Part shown: one piece after another, positions 33,991-43,330 of the stretch
Numbering within the stretch: the first letter of the stretch is position 1
Layout: each line of letters opens with the position of its first letter
From: Paramesorhizobium deserti
GTDB taxonomy: Bacteria > Pseudomonadota > Alphaproteobacteria > Rhizobiales > Rhizobiaceae
Assembly (NCBI RefSeq): GCF_001558695.1
Contig: NZ_LNTU01000023.1
Location: forward strand, 248,001-312,000
Direction of reading: 5' to 3'
DNA length: 64,000 nt
The notes under the pieces: model-generated
The model's database searches: none
What the model was told of the DNA's origin: nothing
The model's input: the letters and a program-made list of their open reading frames with translations, nothing else
Translations under genes and position numbers: made by a program

Positions 33991-34201
33991 GAATGGCGAT
34001 TCCATCGAAATAAAGAACCGCTATAGTCGCTTGATCGACTCGTCTTGCAGACCTGCCGTCTCTTCCCGCAATCGGAGATGATGGACGCAGTGGAAAGGCT
34101 TGACGCCCTTTCTTCGACCCATGCCATGGAGGAGAGATGGTCCGAAGGACCGGTGGGGAGAGTAACGTCGCGAGACTGAGAGAATATCAATCAGCGGTTT
34201 C
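33991..34201. other. Intergenic stretch without recognisable gene
   Basis: It follows the RIME-like element and precedes the end of the leftward MaoC gene. It is only moderately GC-rich and contains GGTCCGAAGGACCGG, a small palindrome near 34139-34153. No promoter, ORF or RNA gene could be supported. Confidence 0.5.
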
Positions 34202-34666
34202 TTACACCTTCACCAGCGCGGCGCTGTCGAACTCCATCACTTTCATGCCGTCTTGATTGAAGGCGGAGGAGTGCATGTTCAGCATCGACCAGCCGGGGCG
34301 GGAGGCGAGGGGACGGATCGCCTTGATGGTGCGCTTGTAGGTGATCGTGTCGCCGGCATAGACGGGCTTCGGCCATTTGAGGTTCTCGAAGCCGGGGGAG
34401 GGGCCGAAGACCGGCAACGGCTCGCCGCGGGATTTCGCCATCTTCAGCGCTTCTGCCATCGATTGCACGTTAAGCTTCATCCAGACGGCGGTGGTGTGCC
34501 AGCCGGATGCGCAGAGCGCGCCGAAATTGCTCTTCTTCGCGGCTTCCGGATCGATGTGGAAGGGCTGCGGATCATAGAGCGTGGCGAAGCGGATGATGTC
34601 TTCGGCGCTGAAGGTATAGCTGCCGAGCGTCTGTTCGACGCCGATCTGTTCTTCCAGAAGGCTCAT
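34202..34666 (-). CDS. MaoC family dehydratase-like protein 2
   Basis: A 154-residue single-hotdog hydratase-like protein. The active-site motif is LYDPQPFHIDPEA near residues 29-41, with the Asp-His dyad of R-specific enoyl-CoA hydratases. The later CASGWHTTAVWMKL and KPVYAGDTITYK are conserved in the family. The substrate is unknown. It overlaps its paralogue by 4 bp, and the two may form a heterodimer. Confidence 0.88.
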   Translation of the reverse strand: MSLLEEQIGVEQTLGSYTFSAEDIIRFATLYDPQPFHIDPEAAKKSNFGALCASGWHTTAVWMKLNVQSMAEALKMAKSRGEPLPVFGPSPGFENLKWPKPVYAGDTITYKRTIKAIRPLASRPGWSMLNMHSSAFNQDGMKVMEFDSAALVKV

Positions 34667-35151
34667 CGCGCCGCCTCCTTGACCAAGCCTTGCGGATCGC
34701 GCAGCAGGAACATGGCGACGTGCTGCGCTTCGCAGACGCTTTCGCCATTCTGATTGAACAATTCATGATGCACTGTGACGAAGCCGAGATCGGGCTTCGA
34801 TCGGGAGACGCGGCGGTCGAGGACTCTGGTCCTGCCGCTCAGCGTATCGCCGGCCAGCACGGGCTTCTTCCATTTGACGAAATCGACGCCGGGGGCGCCC
34901 TGTGAGGTGGAGCCGGTGATATAGGCATCGCACATCATGCGCATCAGCATGCAGATGGTGTGCCAACCGGAGGCGGCGAGACCGCCGAGGATGCTGGCCT
35001 TTCCCGCCGCCTCGTCAAGATGGAAGGGCTGCGGGTCGAATTCGCCGGCGAAGGCGACGATCTCCTCCGCCGTCACCTCCTTCGGTCCCAGAGGCAATTC
35101 CAAGCCTATGGTAAAGTCTTCATAGGCGTAATGATGAAGCTTCATATCCAT
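34663..35151 (-). CDS. MaoC family dehydratase-like protein 1
   Basis: A 162-residue paralogue of the next gene, with FDPQPFHLDEAA near residues 38-50 as the Asp-His active-site dyad, AASGWHTICMLMRMM, and KPVLAGDTLSGRT. AGGAGG lies 6 nt before ATG 35151. The two MaoC genes are coupled (ATGA) and follow ychF at a short distance, on the same strand. Confidence 0.88.
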   Translation of the reverse strand: MDMKLHHYAYEDFTIGLELPLGPKEVTAEEIVAFAGEFDPQPFHLDEAAGKASILGGLAASGWHTICMLMRMMCDAYITGSTSQGAPGVDFVKWKKPVLAGDTLSGRTRVLDRRVSRSKPDLGFVTVHHELFNQNGESVCEAQHVAMFLLRDPQGLVKEAAR

Positions 35152-35187
35152 ATTCCGCCTCCTCCGGAATGATTGAACCGGGATGGA

Positions 35188-36291
35188 TCAGGTATTGAAC
35201 CTGAACAGCATCACGTCGCCATCCTGCACCACATATTCCTTGCCTTCGTCGCGGGCCTTGCCGGCCTCCTTGGCCGCCACTTCGCCGCCGAGCGTGACGT
35301 AATCATTATAGGCGATCGTCTGCGCACGGATGAAGCCGCGCTCGAAATCGGTGTGGATGACACCTGCCGCCTGCGGCGCCTTGGTTCCGCGCGGAATCGT
35401 CCAGGCGCGGGTCTCCTTTGGGCCGGCGGTGAAATAGGTGATGAGATCGAGCAGCCTGTAGCCGGCACGGATCAGCCGGTCGAGGCCGGGTTCCTCAAGC
35501 CCCATGGCATCGAGATACTCCTTGGCTTCCTCGTCTGAAAGCTGCGCCACTTCGGCCTCGATCGCCGCGGAAATGATGACGGTTTCCGCACCTTGCTCCT
35601 TCGCCATCTTTTCGACGGCCCTGGTGTGGTCGTTGCCGGTCGCTGCGTCGCTTTCCGCGACGTTGCAGACATAGAGGACGGGATGCGAGGTCAGGAGGTT
35701 GAGGCCCTGAAGGATGGCAAGGTCTTCTGCCGAAATACCTTTGAGCAGCAGGCGCACCGGCTTGCCGTTCTGCAGGAGCTCAAGCGCTTTTTCCATCATC
35801 GGCAGGATGGTCAGCGCTTCCTTGTCCTTGCCGGTGGCGCGCTTGCGGATCTGCACGATGCGGCGCTCGAGGCTTTCGAGATCGGCGAGCATGAGCTCCG
35901 TCTCGACCGTCTCGGCATCGGAAACCGGATCGATGCGGCCCTCGACATGGGTGATGTCGTCATCCTCGAAGCAGCGCAGCACATGGACGATGGCATCGAC
36001 CTCGCGGATATTGGCGAGGAACTGGTTGCCCAGGCCTTCGCCCTTGGAGGCGCCGCGCACGAGGCCGGCGATATCGACGAAGGAGATGCGGGTCGGAATG
36101 ATGTTCTGCGACTTGGCGACCGCGGCGATCGCCTTCATCCGAGGATCAGGCACGGCGACCTCGCCGGTATTCGGCTCGATCGTGCAGAAGGGATAGTTCG
36201 CGGCCTGTGCCGCCGCCGTCTTGGTCAGCGCGTTGAAAAGCGTCGATTTGCCGACGTTCGGCAGGCCGACGATGCCGCATTTGAAACCCAT
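35188..36291 (-). CDS. ychF: Redox-regulated ATPase YchF
   Basis: An Obg-family P-loop protein of 367 residues that binds ATP in preference to GTP and associates with ribosomes. G1 is [15 protein letters not shown] at residues 8-22, G3 is [20 protein letters not shown], and G4 is NVAESD (altered from NKxD, which underlies the ATP preference). The C-terminal TGS-like domain ends with the conserved [14 protein letters not shown]. It begins the leftward ychF-MaoC-MaoC group. Confidence 0.96.
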   Translation of the reverse strand: MGFKCGIVGLPNVGKSTLFNALTKTAAAQAANYPFCTIEPNTGEVAVPDPRMKAIAAVAKSQNIIPTRISFVDIAGLVRGASKGEGLGNQFLANIREVDAIVHVLRCFEDDDITHVEGRIDPVSDAETVETELMLADLESLERRIVQIRKRATGKDKEALTILPMMEKALELLQNGKPVRLLLKGISAEDLAILQGLNLLTSHPVLYVCNVAESDAATGNDHTRAVEKMAKEQGAETVIISAAIEAEVAQLSDEEAKEYLDAMGLEEPGLDRLIRAGYRLLDLITYFTAGPKETRAWTIPRGTKAPQAAGVIHTDFERGFIRAQTIAYNDYVTLGGEVAAKEAGKARDEGKEYVVQDGDVMLFRFNT

Positions 36292-36308
36292 GCTGTCCGT
36301 TCCTTGTC

Positions 36309-36755
36309 TTACAAAGGGAGAATGTCGCCTGCTCTGTGCAGGAAAGGATTGACGATCGTCAAGCCTTCAATTGCATGGCCGTCATGCAGGTCCTCGGAAA
36401 GGAAGTAGCGGCACTTCAACTCGATGGCAGAGGCAAGGAGAAGGCAGTCCCACCAGGAATATGCGGTTTTCATGTGAAGTGTACGGGCACACTCCACATC
36501 TGCCTGATCCAATGGCCTGTCGCCGAAGGCAGCAAACTGGTCGACAATGGCAAATGCGATCGTAGGGCTATCGAACCACTTCTTTCTGAGGAATACGTAA
36601 GTGAGTTCGTTGAGGACTTGCAGGTTTATCTGAGCGCGATCTTGCAGCGCCAAAATCTCAAGCCAAGCCCGCGCCCGTTCGCGCTTATCCGGATTTTTAC
36701 GATCATGGATGTAGAGGAGGACGTTGGTGTCGACGAACACCTTAACGCCGGGCAT
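36309..36755 (-). CDS. vapC: PIN-domain toxin VapC-like
   Basis: A 148-residue PIN-domain nuclease. Acidic residues line up as D9 in VFVDTNVLLY, E50 in VLNELTYVFL, and two later Asp in SWWDCLLLASA and LSEDLHDG. These are the metal-binding residues of VapC toxins, which cleave specific RNAs. It overlaps the antitoxin gene by 14 bp, as is normal for such pairs. The target RNA is unknown. Confidence 0.88.
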   Translation of the reverse strand: MPGVKVFVDTNVLLYIHDRKNPDKRERARAWLEILALQDRAQINLQVLNELTYVFLRKKWFDSPTIAFAIVDQFAAFGDRPLDQADVECARTLHMKTAYSWWDCLLLASAIELKCRYFLSEDLHDGHAIEGLTIVNPFLHRAGDILPL

Positions 36756-36987
36756 TGCGTTCCTCGGCGGTGGGCATACGATCGTTCTCCGTCACATCCC
36801 ATTGGGGACCGCTTAAAATCTTTTCCAATGCTTCAAGTTGCCGGCTCCGGCGACTGGTCCCTTCCGCCTGCATTTTTTCCTCGCCTGCTTCGGCCATGTA
36901 GCGGGAGACGCTTTTTCCAGCCTTTGCGGCCGCTACGCGAATACGTTGCGCCAATTCCTCATCCATGGAAATGGTGATATTCTTCAT
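36742..36987 (-). CDS. vapB: Antitoxin of the VapBC pair (ribbon-helix-helix-like)
   Basis: An 81-residue protein. The N-terminus MKNITISMDEELAQRIRVAA, then GKSVSRYMAEAGEE, is a ribbon-helix-helix DNA-binding domain that normally represses its own operon; the acidic and basic C-terminal half would bind and neutralise the toxin. The start is 54 bp after no other gene, so the module has its own promoter between 36988 and 37050. Confidence 0.85.
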   Translation of the reverse strand: MKNITISMDEELAQRIRVAAAKAGKSVSRYMAEAGEEKMQAEGTSRRSRQLEALEKILSGPQWDVTENDRMPTAEERNARR

Positions 36988-37050
36988 CTCACAGCCTCAC
37001 GAAAACACGGAATTCGTGTTGCCTCAATATAGTGTCGGCCGCGGCCTAAC

Positions 37051-37788
37051 TCAATCCTTCTTGCCGAAGAGCTTCTTCAGCATATCGGCCATGGGGCCGC
37101 TGGCGGGGATATCGGCTGCCGGTTTGGCGGGGCGTGCCTGGCGTATATGACTCTGGCCCTTGGCAGCGCCGGCCGGTTTCCCGGCGCCCTTGTCCTTTCG
37201 CCCGTTCGAGCGCGGATCACCTCCGCCCATCGCCAGCGACACGCGGTTCATGAAGCTGTTATCGTCGCCCTTGACCAGCAAATCCGCATTGTCCGCTATG
37301 GCCGCCAGAAGCGGCTCCAGCCATTCGCTGTCGGCCTTGGCGAAATCGCCCAGCACATGACCGTGCACCAGTTCCTTGACACCCGGATGGCCGATGCCGA
37401 GCCGAATGCGGCGGTAATCCTTGCCGCAATGTGCATCGATCGATTTGATGCCGTTGTGCCCGCCTGCTCCACCGCCCGTCTTGACGCGTACTTTGCCGGC
37501 AGGCAGGTCCAATTCGTCATAGATGACCACGAGATCGGAGGATGAGAGCTTGTAGAAACGCATGGCCTCGCCGACCGCCTGGCCGGAAAGGTTCATGAAG
37601 GTCTGCGGTTTGATTAGAAGTACCTTTTCGCCGCCGATGGTGCCGTCGGCGATCTCCGCCTGGAATTTCTTTTGCCAGGGAGAAAAGCGATGGCGGCGGT
37701 GTATTTCATCCGCCGCCATGAAACCGATATTGTGCCGGTTTTTCGCATAGCGGGAGCCCGGATTGCCAAGTCCTGCGATGAGCAGCAT
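37051..37788 (-). CDS. pth: Peptidyl-tRNA hydrolase with C-terminal extension
   Basis: Releases peptides from tRNA stalled off the ribosome. Residues 1-185 match Pth: [18 protein letters not shown] with the catalytic His, PQTFMNLSG with the essential Asn, [10 protein letters not shown], and [13 protein letters not shown]. Usual length is about 190; the extra 55 residues are basic and Ala/Pro/Gly-rich and end in [13 protein letters not shown]. Such tails are seen in alphaproteobacterial Pth and may bind RNA. Confidence 0.95.
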   Translation of the reverse strand: MLLIAGLGNPGSRYAKNRHNIGFMAADEIHRRHRFSPWQKKFQAEIADGTIGGEKVLLIKPQTFMNLSGQAVGEAMRFYKLSSSDLVVIYDELDLPAGKVRVKTGGGAGGHNGIKSIDAHCGKDYRRIRLGIGHPGVKELVHGHVLGDFAKADSEWLEPLLAAIADNADLLVKGDDNSFMNRVSLAMGGGDPRSNGRKDKGAGKPAGAAKGQSHIRQARPAKPAADIPASGPMADMLKKLFGKKD

Positions 37789-37818
37789 GGAAACGGCTCC
37801 CGAATGCCAAGAAGACGA

Positions 37819-38448
37819 TTACTCGCCTTCCTTCTCTTCCGTCGCAGCTTCTTCGGTCGCTGCCTCTTCCTCGGACTTGAGGCCGGCAGGTGCTGCGATG
37901 GTCGCGATGGTGAAGTCGCGGTCCTGGATGACCGGCGTGACACCCTGCGGCAGCTTCACCGCGGAAATATGGATGGAATCGCCAAGCTGATGGCCAGTCA
38001 GGTCGATTTCGATGAAATCGGGGATGGCGTTGGCGGGCACATTGGCCTCGATGTCATGGCGAACGATGTTGAGAACGCCGCCGCGCTTGATGCCGGGAGC
38101 CGCTTCCTCGTTGATGAAGTGAACGGGGATGTTCACCTGAACGACCGACTTCTCCGACACGCGCAGAAAATCGACATGCATCGGGAAATCGCGAACCGGA
38201 TCAAGCTGATAGTCCTTGGGCAGGACCTGAATCTTCTTGCCGTCGACATCGATCGTGGCGACCGTCGTCTTGAAGCCACCGCCGTGGATCTTGTAGTAGA
38301 TCTCCTTGTAGGACAAGGCGATGGAGAGGGGGGGCTGCTTGTCACCATAGATGACGGCAGGCACTTTACCGTTGCGCCGAAGTTCCCGGGCGGACCCCTT
38401 ACCGACCCGTTCGCGCGCCTCGGCCTTGAGCTCGTATTGTTCGCTCAT
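37819..38448 (-). CDS. rplY: 50S ribosomal protein L25 (CTC form)
   Basis: Binds 5S rRNA. The 209-residue CTC form has an L25 N-terminal domain ([20 protein letters not shown], then [10 protein letters not shown]) and a C-terminal TL5 domain, followed by an acidic Glu-rich tail ([17 protein letters not shown]). AAAGGAA lies upstream of ATG 38448; an in-frame ATG at 38496 is less likely. Its promoter at 38599-38627 leaves a 5' leader of about 140 nt. Confidence 0.94.
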   Translation of the reverse strand: MSEQYELKAEARERVGKGSARELRRNGKVPAVIYGDKQPPLSIALSYKEIYYKIHGGGFKTTVATIDVDGKKIQVLPKDYQLDPVRDFPMHVDFLRVSEKSVVQVNIPVHFINEEAAPGIKRGGVLNIVRHDIEANVPANAIPDFIEIDLTGHQLGDSIHISAVKLPQGVTPVIQDRDFTIATIAAPAGLKSEEEAATEEAATEEKEGE

Positions 38449-38598
38449 GGCATTTCCTTTCGAGGTTAAATCTGGAGTGTTTTCCTTTTCGGCCAAGCCG
38501 GGCAGAAAAACATGAAGCGACCGATTTACCGTCCGACACGCGAACGAAAGGCCGCCTCATTCCGTGTTGCCTCCAAGGGTGTCTACACGGATGGCGGC

Positions 38599-38627
38599 TC
38601 TATAACGGAAAGGCTGGAAATGTGCAA
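38599..38627 (-). promoter_or_regulatory. rplY-pth promoter (-35 TTGCAC, 17 bp, -10 TATAGA)
   Basis: On the minus strand, TTGCAC and TATAGA are exactly 17 bp apart, about 150 bp before the rplY start. The gap 38449-38788 otherwise holds only the leader and the region upstream of the HerA-like gene; nothing else is recognisable there. Confidence 0.55.
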
Positions 38628-38788
38628 GTTCACGGGGAATTTTCCGCTTGTCGCCGGTCTTGCGTAGTTATTGTGGGTTTTGTCACAAGGGAGGCGCGCC
38701 AGCGGATTTGGGATGCTATGGGATGGTGGGGCCGGTGTGATCATGCTATCCGCGGCACAATCTTCGAACAGATATTTCAGGAGGCAGG

Positions 38789-40300
38789 ATGAAGGTCGGC
38801 ATCGACATGGGAGCCACGTCCGGCGGGACCGCGGCCATGCTCGATCTGGAGGAATTGCTTGCAACGCGCCTGCTGGTCCAAGGCAATTCGGGTTCGGGCA
38901 AATCGCATCTTCTTCGCCGGCTCCTGGAACAGAGCGCCTCCTGGGTGCAGCAGTGCATCATCGACCCGGAGGGCGATTTCGTCACGCTTTCGGATGCGTT
39001 CGGCCATGTGGTCGTGGATGCCGCGCGCACCGAGGCGGAGCTGACGCGGATCGCCGCGCGCATCCGGCAGCACCGCGTCTCGGTCGTCCTCAACCTGGAA
39101 GGGCTCGATGTCGAGCAGCAGATGCGCTGCGCTGCGGCCTTCCTCGGTGGCATGTTCGACGCCGACCGGGATTACTGGTATCCGATGCTGGTGGTCGTCG
39201 ACGAGGCGCAACTCTTCGCTCCCGCCGTTGGCGGCGAAGTATCGGACGAGGCGCGGAAGCTCTCGCTCGGCGCGATGACCAATCTGATGTGCCGCGGCCG
39301 CAAGCGCGGCCTTGCCGGCGTCATCGCCACGCAGCGGCTGGCGAAGCTCGCCAAGAATGTGGCCGCTGAAGCTTCCAACTTCCTGATGGGCCGGACCTTC
39401 CTTGATATCGACATGGCGCGCGCCGCCGACCTGCTCGGCATGGAGCGGCGGCAGGCGGAGATGTTCCGCGATCTCCAGCGCGGCCATTTCGTGGCGCTTG
39501 GCCCGGCCTTGTCGCGGCGGCCGCTGTCCATCAAGATCGGTCCGGTGGAAACCTCGGCCAGGTCGAGCAGTCCCAAGCTGATGCCGCTGCCCGATACGCC
39601 GGAGGATGCGCGTGAGCTGATCTTCACGCCAGCGCCTGAGGAAATCCGCCCTGTGGTGAAGCGTGCGCCCGTCGCGCCACCGTCGCGCCCGACCGCCGAG
39701 ATTCTCGCCCAGCTCACCAAAGCGAAGCCGGAGCCGGAAGCTCCTAGCGAGCCGCTTTTCCCCGGCATCGCCGATGCCGAGCGGGAGAACCTCATCGACA
39801 AGGTAATGCGCGAGATCATTGACGATCCAGAAGCCTCATTCCGCTCCGTCGCGGTGCTTTATCAGGATTTTCTCGTCCGCTGCCGTATCCATCGCGTGCC
39901 GGGAGAGCCCCTGGCGCTGCCGGCGTTCCGGCGCAGGCTGGCGCTGGCGCAGACCAATCTCGATGGCGAGACGGCTGCCGGCAAGACCTGGCAGCAGGCG
40001 CTCGATCTCTCCCAAAGCCTGACGGACGACGTTCAGGGCGTGTTCCTGATCGTCGCGCAGGCTGCCGTCACGGGCGCTGCTTGTCCTTCCGATCCGGTGC
40101 TGGCGCGCGCCTATGGCACGCATTCGGTGAGCCGGGCGCGGCGGCTTCTTACCTATTTCGAGGAGAGGGGGCTTCTGGTGGTGCGCACCGACTTCACGGG
40201 AAAACGCATCGTCGCCTTTCCCGATCTCGGCTGCGAGACCGCGCCGGGCGATCCCAATGCGCCGGATGAGATGGGGGAAGAACGGACGGCGGCGGAGTAA
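38789..40300 (+). CDS. HerA-like (DUF87) ATPase
   Basis: A 503-residue P-loop ATPase of the HerA/FtsK superfamily. Walker A is VQGNSGSGKSHLLRRLL near residue 30; Walker B is MLVVVDEAQLFAP near 137, followed by the arginine-type motif AMTNLMCRGRKRGLAGVIATQRL. Residues about 270-340 are a Pro/Ala-rich linker and the rest a C-terminal helical region. HerA proteins pump or unwind DNA, often beside NurA; none is seen here. It is a candidate orphan translocase, possibly housekeeping in rhizobia. AGGAGG lies before the ATG. Confidence 0.85.
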   Translation: MKVGIDMGATSGGTAAMLDLEELLATRLLVQGNSGSGKSHLLRRLLEQSASWVQQCIIDPEGDFVTLSDAFGHVVVDAARTEAELTRIAARIRQHRVSVVLNLEGLDVEQQMRCAAAFLGGMFDADRDYWYPMLVVVDEAQLFAPAVGGEVSDEARKLSLGAMTNLMCRGRKRGLAGVIATQRLAKLAKNVAAEASNFLMGRTFLDIDMARAADLLGMERRQAEMFRDLQRGHFVALGPALSRRPLSIKIGPVETSARSSSPKLMPLPDTPEDARELIFTPAPEEIRPVVKRAPVAPPSRPTAEILAQLTKAKPEPEAPSEPLFPGIADAERENLIDKVMREIIDDPEASFRSVAVLYQDFLVRCRIHRVPGEPLALPAFRRRLALAQTNLDGETAAGKTWQQALDLSQSLTDDVQGVFLIVAQAAVTGAACPSDPVLARAYGTHSVSRARRLLTYFEERGLLVVRTDFTGKRIVAFPDLGCETAPGDPNAPDEMGEERTAAE

Positions 40301-40303
40301 AAT

Positions 40304-40378
40304 CAGTGAGATAGTGAATAGGGAATAGCGAGGTCGTGAATGTCGCCCTTCCCTATCTCACTATTCCCTACTCACTTA
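40304..40378. repeat. Heptad inverted-repeat element, copy 5 (HerA-like gene and prs)
   Basis: AGTGAGATAGTGAATAGGGA and AATAGCGAGGTCGTGAATG on the left pair with CCTATCTCACTATTCCCTAC and TCAC on the right. Both flanking genes are convergent and stop at the two ends of the element. Confidence 0.85.
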
Positions 40379-41308
40379 ATCAAAAAGGCTCGAGACCGAT
40401 TCCTCGGCGGCCGTGCGCGAGATCGCCTCGCCGATCAGATCGGCAATCGAAAGCACCCGGATATTGGGAGCGGCCATGATGGCGGCGGTGGGCTGAATGG
40501 AATCGGTGATGACCAACTCCTTCAGCTTGGAAGATGTGATGCGGGCGACGGCTCCGCCGGAAAGCACGCCATGGGTGATATAGGCGGTGACGCTCTTGGC
40601 GCCCTTGGCCAGCAGCGCCTCGGCGGCGTTGCAGAGCGTGCCGCCGGAATCGACGATATCGTCGAACAAGAGGCAATCCTTGCCCGTTACGTCGCCGATG
40701 ACGTTCATGACCTCGGACTCGCCCGGGCGTTCGCGACGCTTGTCGACGATGGCGAGCAGCGCGTCGATGCGCTTTGCCAGCGAACGGGCGCGCACCACGC
40801 CGCCGACATCAGGGGAGACGACCATGATGTTTTCGGTGGAGTAGCGGGCTTTCACATCGCGGGCGATGACCGGAACGGCATAAAGATTGTCGGTCGGGAT
40901 ATCAAAAAAACCCTGGATCTGGCCGGCATGGAGATCGAGGGTCAAAACACGGTTGGCGCCCGCTTCGGTGATGAGGTTGGCCACGAGTTTGGCCGAAATC
41001 GGTGTGCGCGGGCCAGCTTTGCGGTCCTGCCGGGCGTAGCCGAAATAGGGCATGACGGCGGTGATGCGGCGGGCGGAGGATCGGCGGAAGGCATCGATCA
41101 TGATGAGCAGTTCCATCAGATGATCGTTTGCCGGATAGGACGTGGACTGAAGGACGAAAACATCCTCGCCACGGACATTTTCCTGAATCTCGACAAAAAT
41201 CTCCTGATCGGCAAAGCGACGGACGCTGGCCTTGCCCAAGGGGATGTTCAGATATTTTGCGACGGATTCAGCCAGGACACGATTGGAGTTGCCCGCAAAA
41301 AGTTTCAT
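40376..41308 (-). CDS. prs: Ribose-phosphate pyrophosphokinase
   Basis: Makes PRPP from ribose 5-phosphate and ATP. The 310-residue form from ATG 41308 has [35 protein letters not shown] (PRPP/ATP loop), [17 protein letters not shown], and the PRPP loop [17 protein letters not shown]. The in-frame ATG at 41380 would add 24 unrelated residues and is rejected. Confidence 0.96.
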   Translation of the reverse strand: MKLFAGNSNRVLAESVAKYLNIPLGKASVRRFADQEIFVEIQENVRGEDVFVLQSTSYPANDHLMELLIMIDAFRRSSARRITAVMPYFGYARQDRKAGPRTPISAKLVANLITEAGANRVLTLDLHAGQIQGFFDIPTDNLYAVPVIARDVKARYSTENIMVVSPDVGGVVRARSLAKRIDALLAIVDKRRERPGESEVMNVIGDVTGKDCLLFDDIVDSGGTLCNAAEALLAKGAKSVTAYITHGVLSGGAVARITSSKLKELVITDSIQPTAAIMAAPNIRVLSIADLIGEAISRTAAEESVSSLFD

Positions 41309-41530
41309 GCTTGATCTGCCCCTGGCGCTGGTCGAGCCTTGTGGATGGCGGCCTTTTACCGCGACTCTCGGTGAATGCAAGCGTGCAATCGCGATATGTG
41401 GCTAACAATCACTGAAAAGTTTTCAGGGTGCCGTAGCGGAAACAGGTACGAAGGGGCAACATTACCTTCTTGATTCCAAAGGTTTATGCGGCTTTCCTGC
41501 TGCAAGTCGGCAGCGCGGGCATCATTTGGC

Positions 41531-42088
41531 TCATGCGCGGTTTGCCGCAAGCCAGCTAGCGTATTCCTGCATGGTGCGATCCGCGATCGCCTCCATTGCC
41601 GAAGGGGGGACGGCGCTCCAGGAATCCGGCGCGCTGCCTGCGACCTTCTCCTGGCCCTGAATACGATGCAGCCGGTTGCCTGAGGGATCAAGAATATCCC
41701 AGACATAGAGAACCGTGGTCTGGTTGCCTTCCGCGAGCGCCGAGAAATAGCCCTTCATGACATAGGCCTGTCCGGTCTCGCTGGCGCCGGCGAGCGTCAC
41801 GCCCTTTTCTTTCGCATCCGCGGCCAGGCGCCGCGACAGCGGCGTGACGACGCTGACCGGGGCGCCGACGATCGGGGCGATCTGAAGCTTGTCGAGGCGC
41901 AACGTTCCGGCGGTCTGCCCCGCCGCTCCCGGCTGAGTGGAAGAGGGCTGTCCCGCGGTCTGACCGGTCGCCGCCGCGGCAGCTGTTGCGTCGCCGGCAT
42001 TCGGCACCGACAGAGTTGCCTCGGTACTGTTGCAGCCGGCAAGTGCTCCGACGAACAGCAGAACAATCGAAGTGATCCGTTTTTTCAT
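41531..42088 (-). CDS. Conserved lipoprotein
   Basis: A 185-residue envelope lipoprotein. The signal peptide ends with the lipobox LAGC (Cys 19), then an Ala/Gly/Thr/Gln-rich linker to about residue 62. The rest (LQIAPIVGAPVSVVTPLSRR, then GYFSALAEGNQTTVLYVWDI) may be a small beta domain. No named family is recognised. It is on the same strand as prs, which lies 222 bp further on, and is preceded by the M24 gene. Confidence 0.75.
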   Translation of the reverse strand: MKKRITSIVLLFVGALAGCNSTEATLSVPNAGDATAAAAATGQTAGQPSSTQPGAAGQTAGTLRLDKLQIAPIVGAPVSVVTPLSRRLAADAKEKGVTLAGASETGQAYVMKGYFSALAEGNQTTVLYVWDILDPSGNRLHRIQGQEKVAGSAPDSWSAVPPSAMEAIADRTMQEYASWLAANRA

Positions 42089-42163
42089 TTTCGGCTGCTT
42101 GCTCCAGACGCTGCGGCGGTCCCCCGCTGATCTATCCCATTGGCAATTTATAAGGATTTCGAT

Positions 42164-43315
42164 TCACTTGACAATCAAGTCGAGAGAATGGCGGGAAAGC
42201 GGCTCTGCGGCACCGCTCGTGGTAAGATAGGTGCGGCCCAGCGTCATCGCGGTTTCACTGTCGGAATCCATGATGATCATATGGGCGAAAAGCGTCATAT
42301 CCGGCTCGATGCGTTCGGGGTTTCCGGAATAGAACATCTGCGGATCCATCCATGACGGCGTGAAGCGCGCGCCGACCGAATAGCCGCAGGCGTTGAGCCT
42401 GTGCCGGGTGAGGTCGTGGGCTTCCATGGCCTTGGCATGGGCATCGAAAACATCGCCGAAGGTACAGGCGGGGGTCAGCGCCGCTTCGACGGCTTCCAGT
42501 GCCTCGCGAGCCGCATCATAGAGCTCGAGATGGCGCTTGCTCGGCTTGCCGGTCAGGATCGTGCGCATCATCGGCGCATGATAATGCCGGTAGACGCCGG
42601 ACCATTCGAGCGTGAGCTGATCATTCTTCGTCAGCTTCCTGCGGCCGGATTTATAACGGCAGAGTAGGGCGTCCGCGCCCGAACCGATGATGTATTCATT
42701 GGCGGGATAGTCGCCATCACCCTCGAAATTCGCGCTCATCATGGCCGCCAGGATATCGGCTTCGCTGGCGCCGGCCTTGGTGATCTTCAAGGCGGCATCG
42801 AGCGCATCGTCGCTCAAGCTGGCGGCCTTGCGGGCGAAGGTTATTTCGGACGGGCTTTTCAGAAGCCGCAGCCGGTCGACAAGCCCCGAGGCATCGGCCA
42901 ATTTGGCGAAGGTGGTCAGTTGCTCGTCGAGCTTGCGGCCATTGGCGGCGGTCAGCCCATGGGTCTGGTACTCGATGCCGATGCGGCAGCCGAGCAGGTC
43001 CATCTCGTTCAAGATGTTGCGCAGGTCGATGGCCGGGTTGGCGTTCTCCCGGTCGGTCCACAAGACGATATTCTCGATATTGGAGGTATGGCGCGCCTGC
43101 CGCAAATCCGCCGAGCGGGTCATCAGCACCATCGAACCATCAGCCTTGACGACCAGGCACTGGAAAAAGCAGAAGCCGAACGTGTCGTATCCGGTCAGCC
43201 AATACATGCTCTCCTGCGAAAACAGGAGCAGCGCGTCCAGCTTCTCCTCCGCCATTTTCATAAGCAGGCGGTCGTGGCGTGCGGCATATTCTTCCGGCTC
43301 GAAATGAAGGGCCAT
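42164..43315 (-). CDS. M24-family creatinase/ectoine-hydrolase-like protein without metal ligands
   Basis: A 383-residue pita-bread protein. The N-terminal creatinase-type domain runs to about residue 150 and the M24 fold follows. In M24 metallopeptidases two Asp bind metals in a DxG, then DxTRT, pattern; here the aligned stretch is LTLEWSGVYRHYHAPMMRT, so both are lost, as is the late Glu of EPG. This resembles creatinase and ectoine hydrolase (EutD/DoeA-like), which act without metal. The substrate is therefore probably not a peptide. It lies 15 bp after pgeF. Confidence 0.85.
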   Translation of the reverse strand: MALHFEPEEYAARHDRLLMKMAEEKLDALLLFSQESMYWLTGYDTFGFCFFQCLVVKADGSMVLMTRSADLRQARHTSNIENIVLWTDRENANPAIDLRNILNEMDLLGCRIGIEYQTHGLTAANGRKLDEQLTTFAKLADASGLVDRLRLLKSPSEITFARKAASLSDDALDAALKITKAGASEADILAAMMSANFEGDGDYPANEYIIGSGADALLCRYKSGRRKLTKNDQLTLEWSGVYRHYHAPMMRTILTGKPSKRHLELYDAAREALEAVEAALTPACTFGDVFDAHAKAMEAHDLTRHRLNACGYSVGARFTPSWMDPQMFYSGNPERIEPDMTLFAHMIIMDSDSETAMTLGRTYLTTSGAAEPLSRHSLDLIVK

Positions 43316-43330
43316 TCGTCTACTCCCCCT

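Noticed and set aside
42088-42163. Gap between the lipoprotein gene and the M24 gene as an RNA gene
   Set aside because: Only 75 bp, no stable hairpin or promoter.
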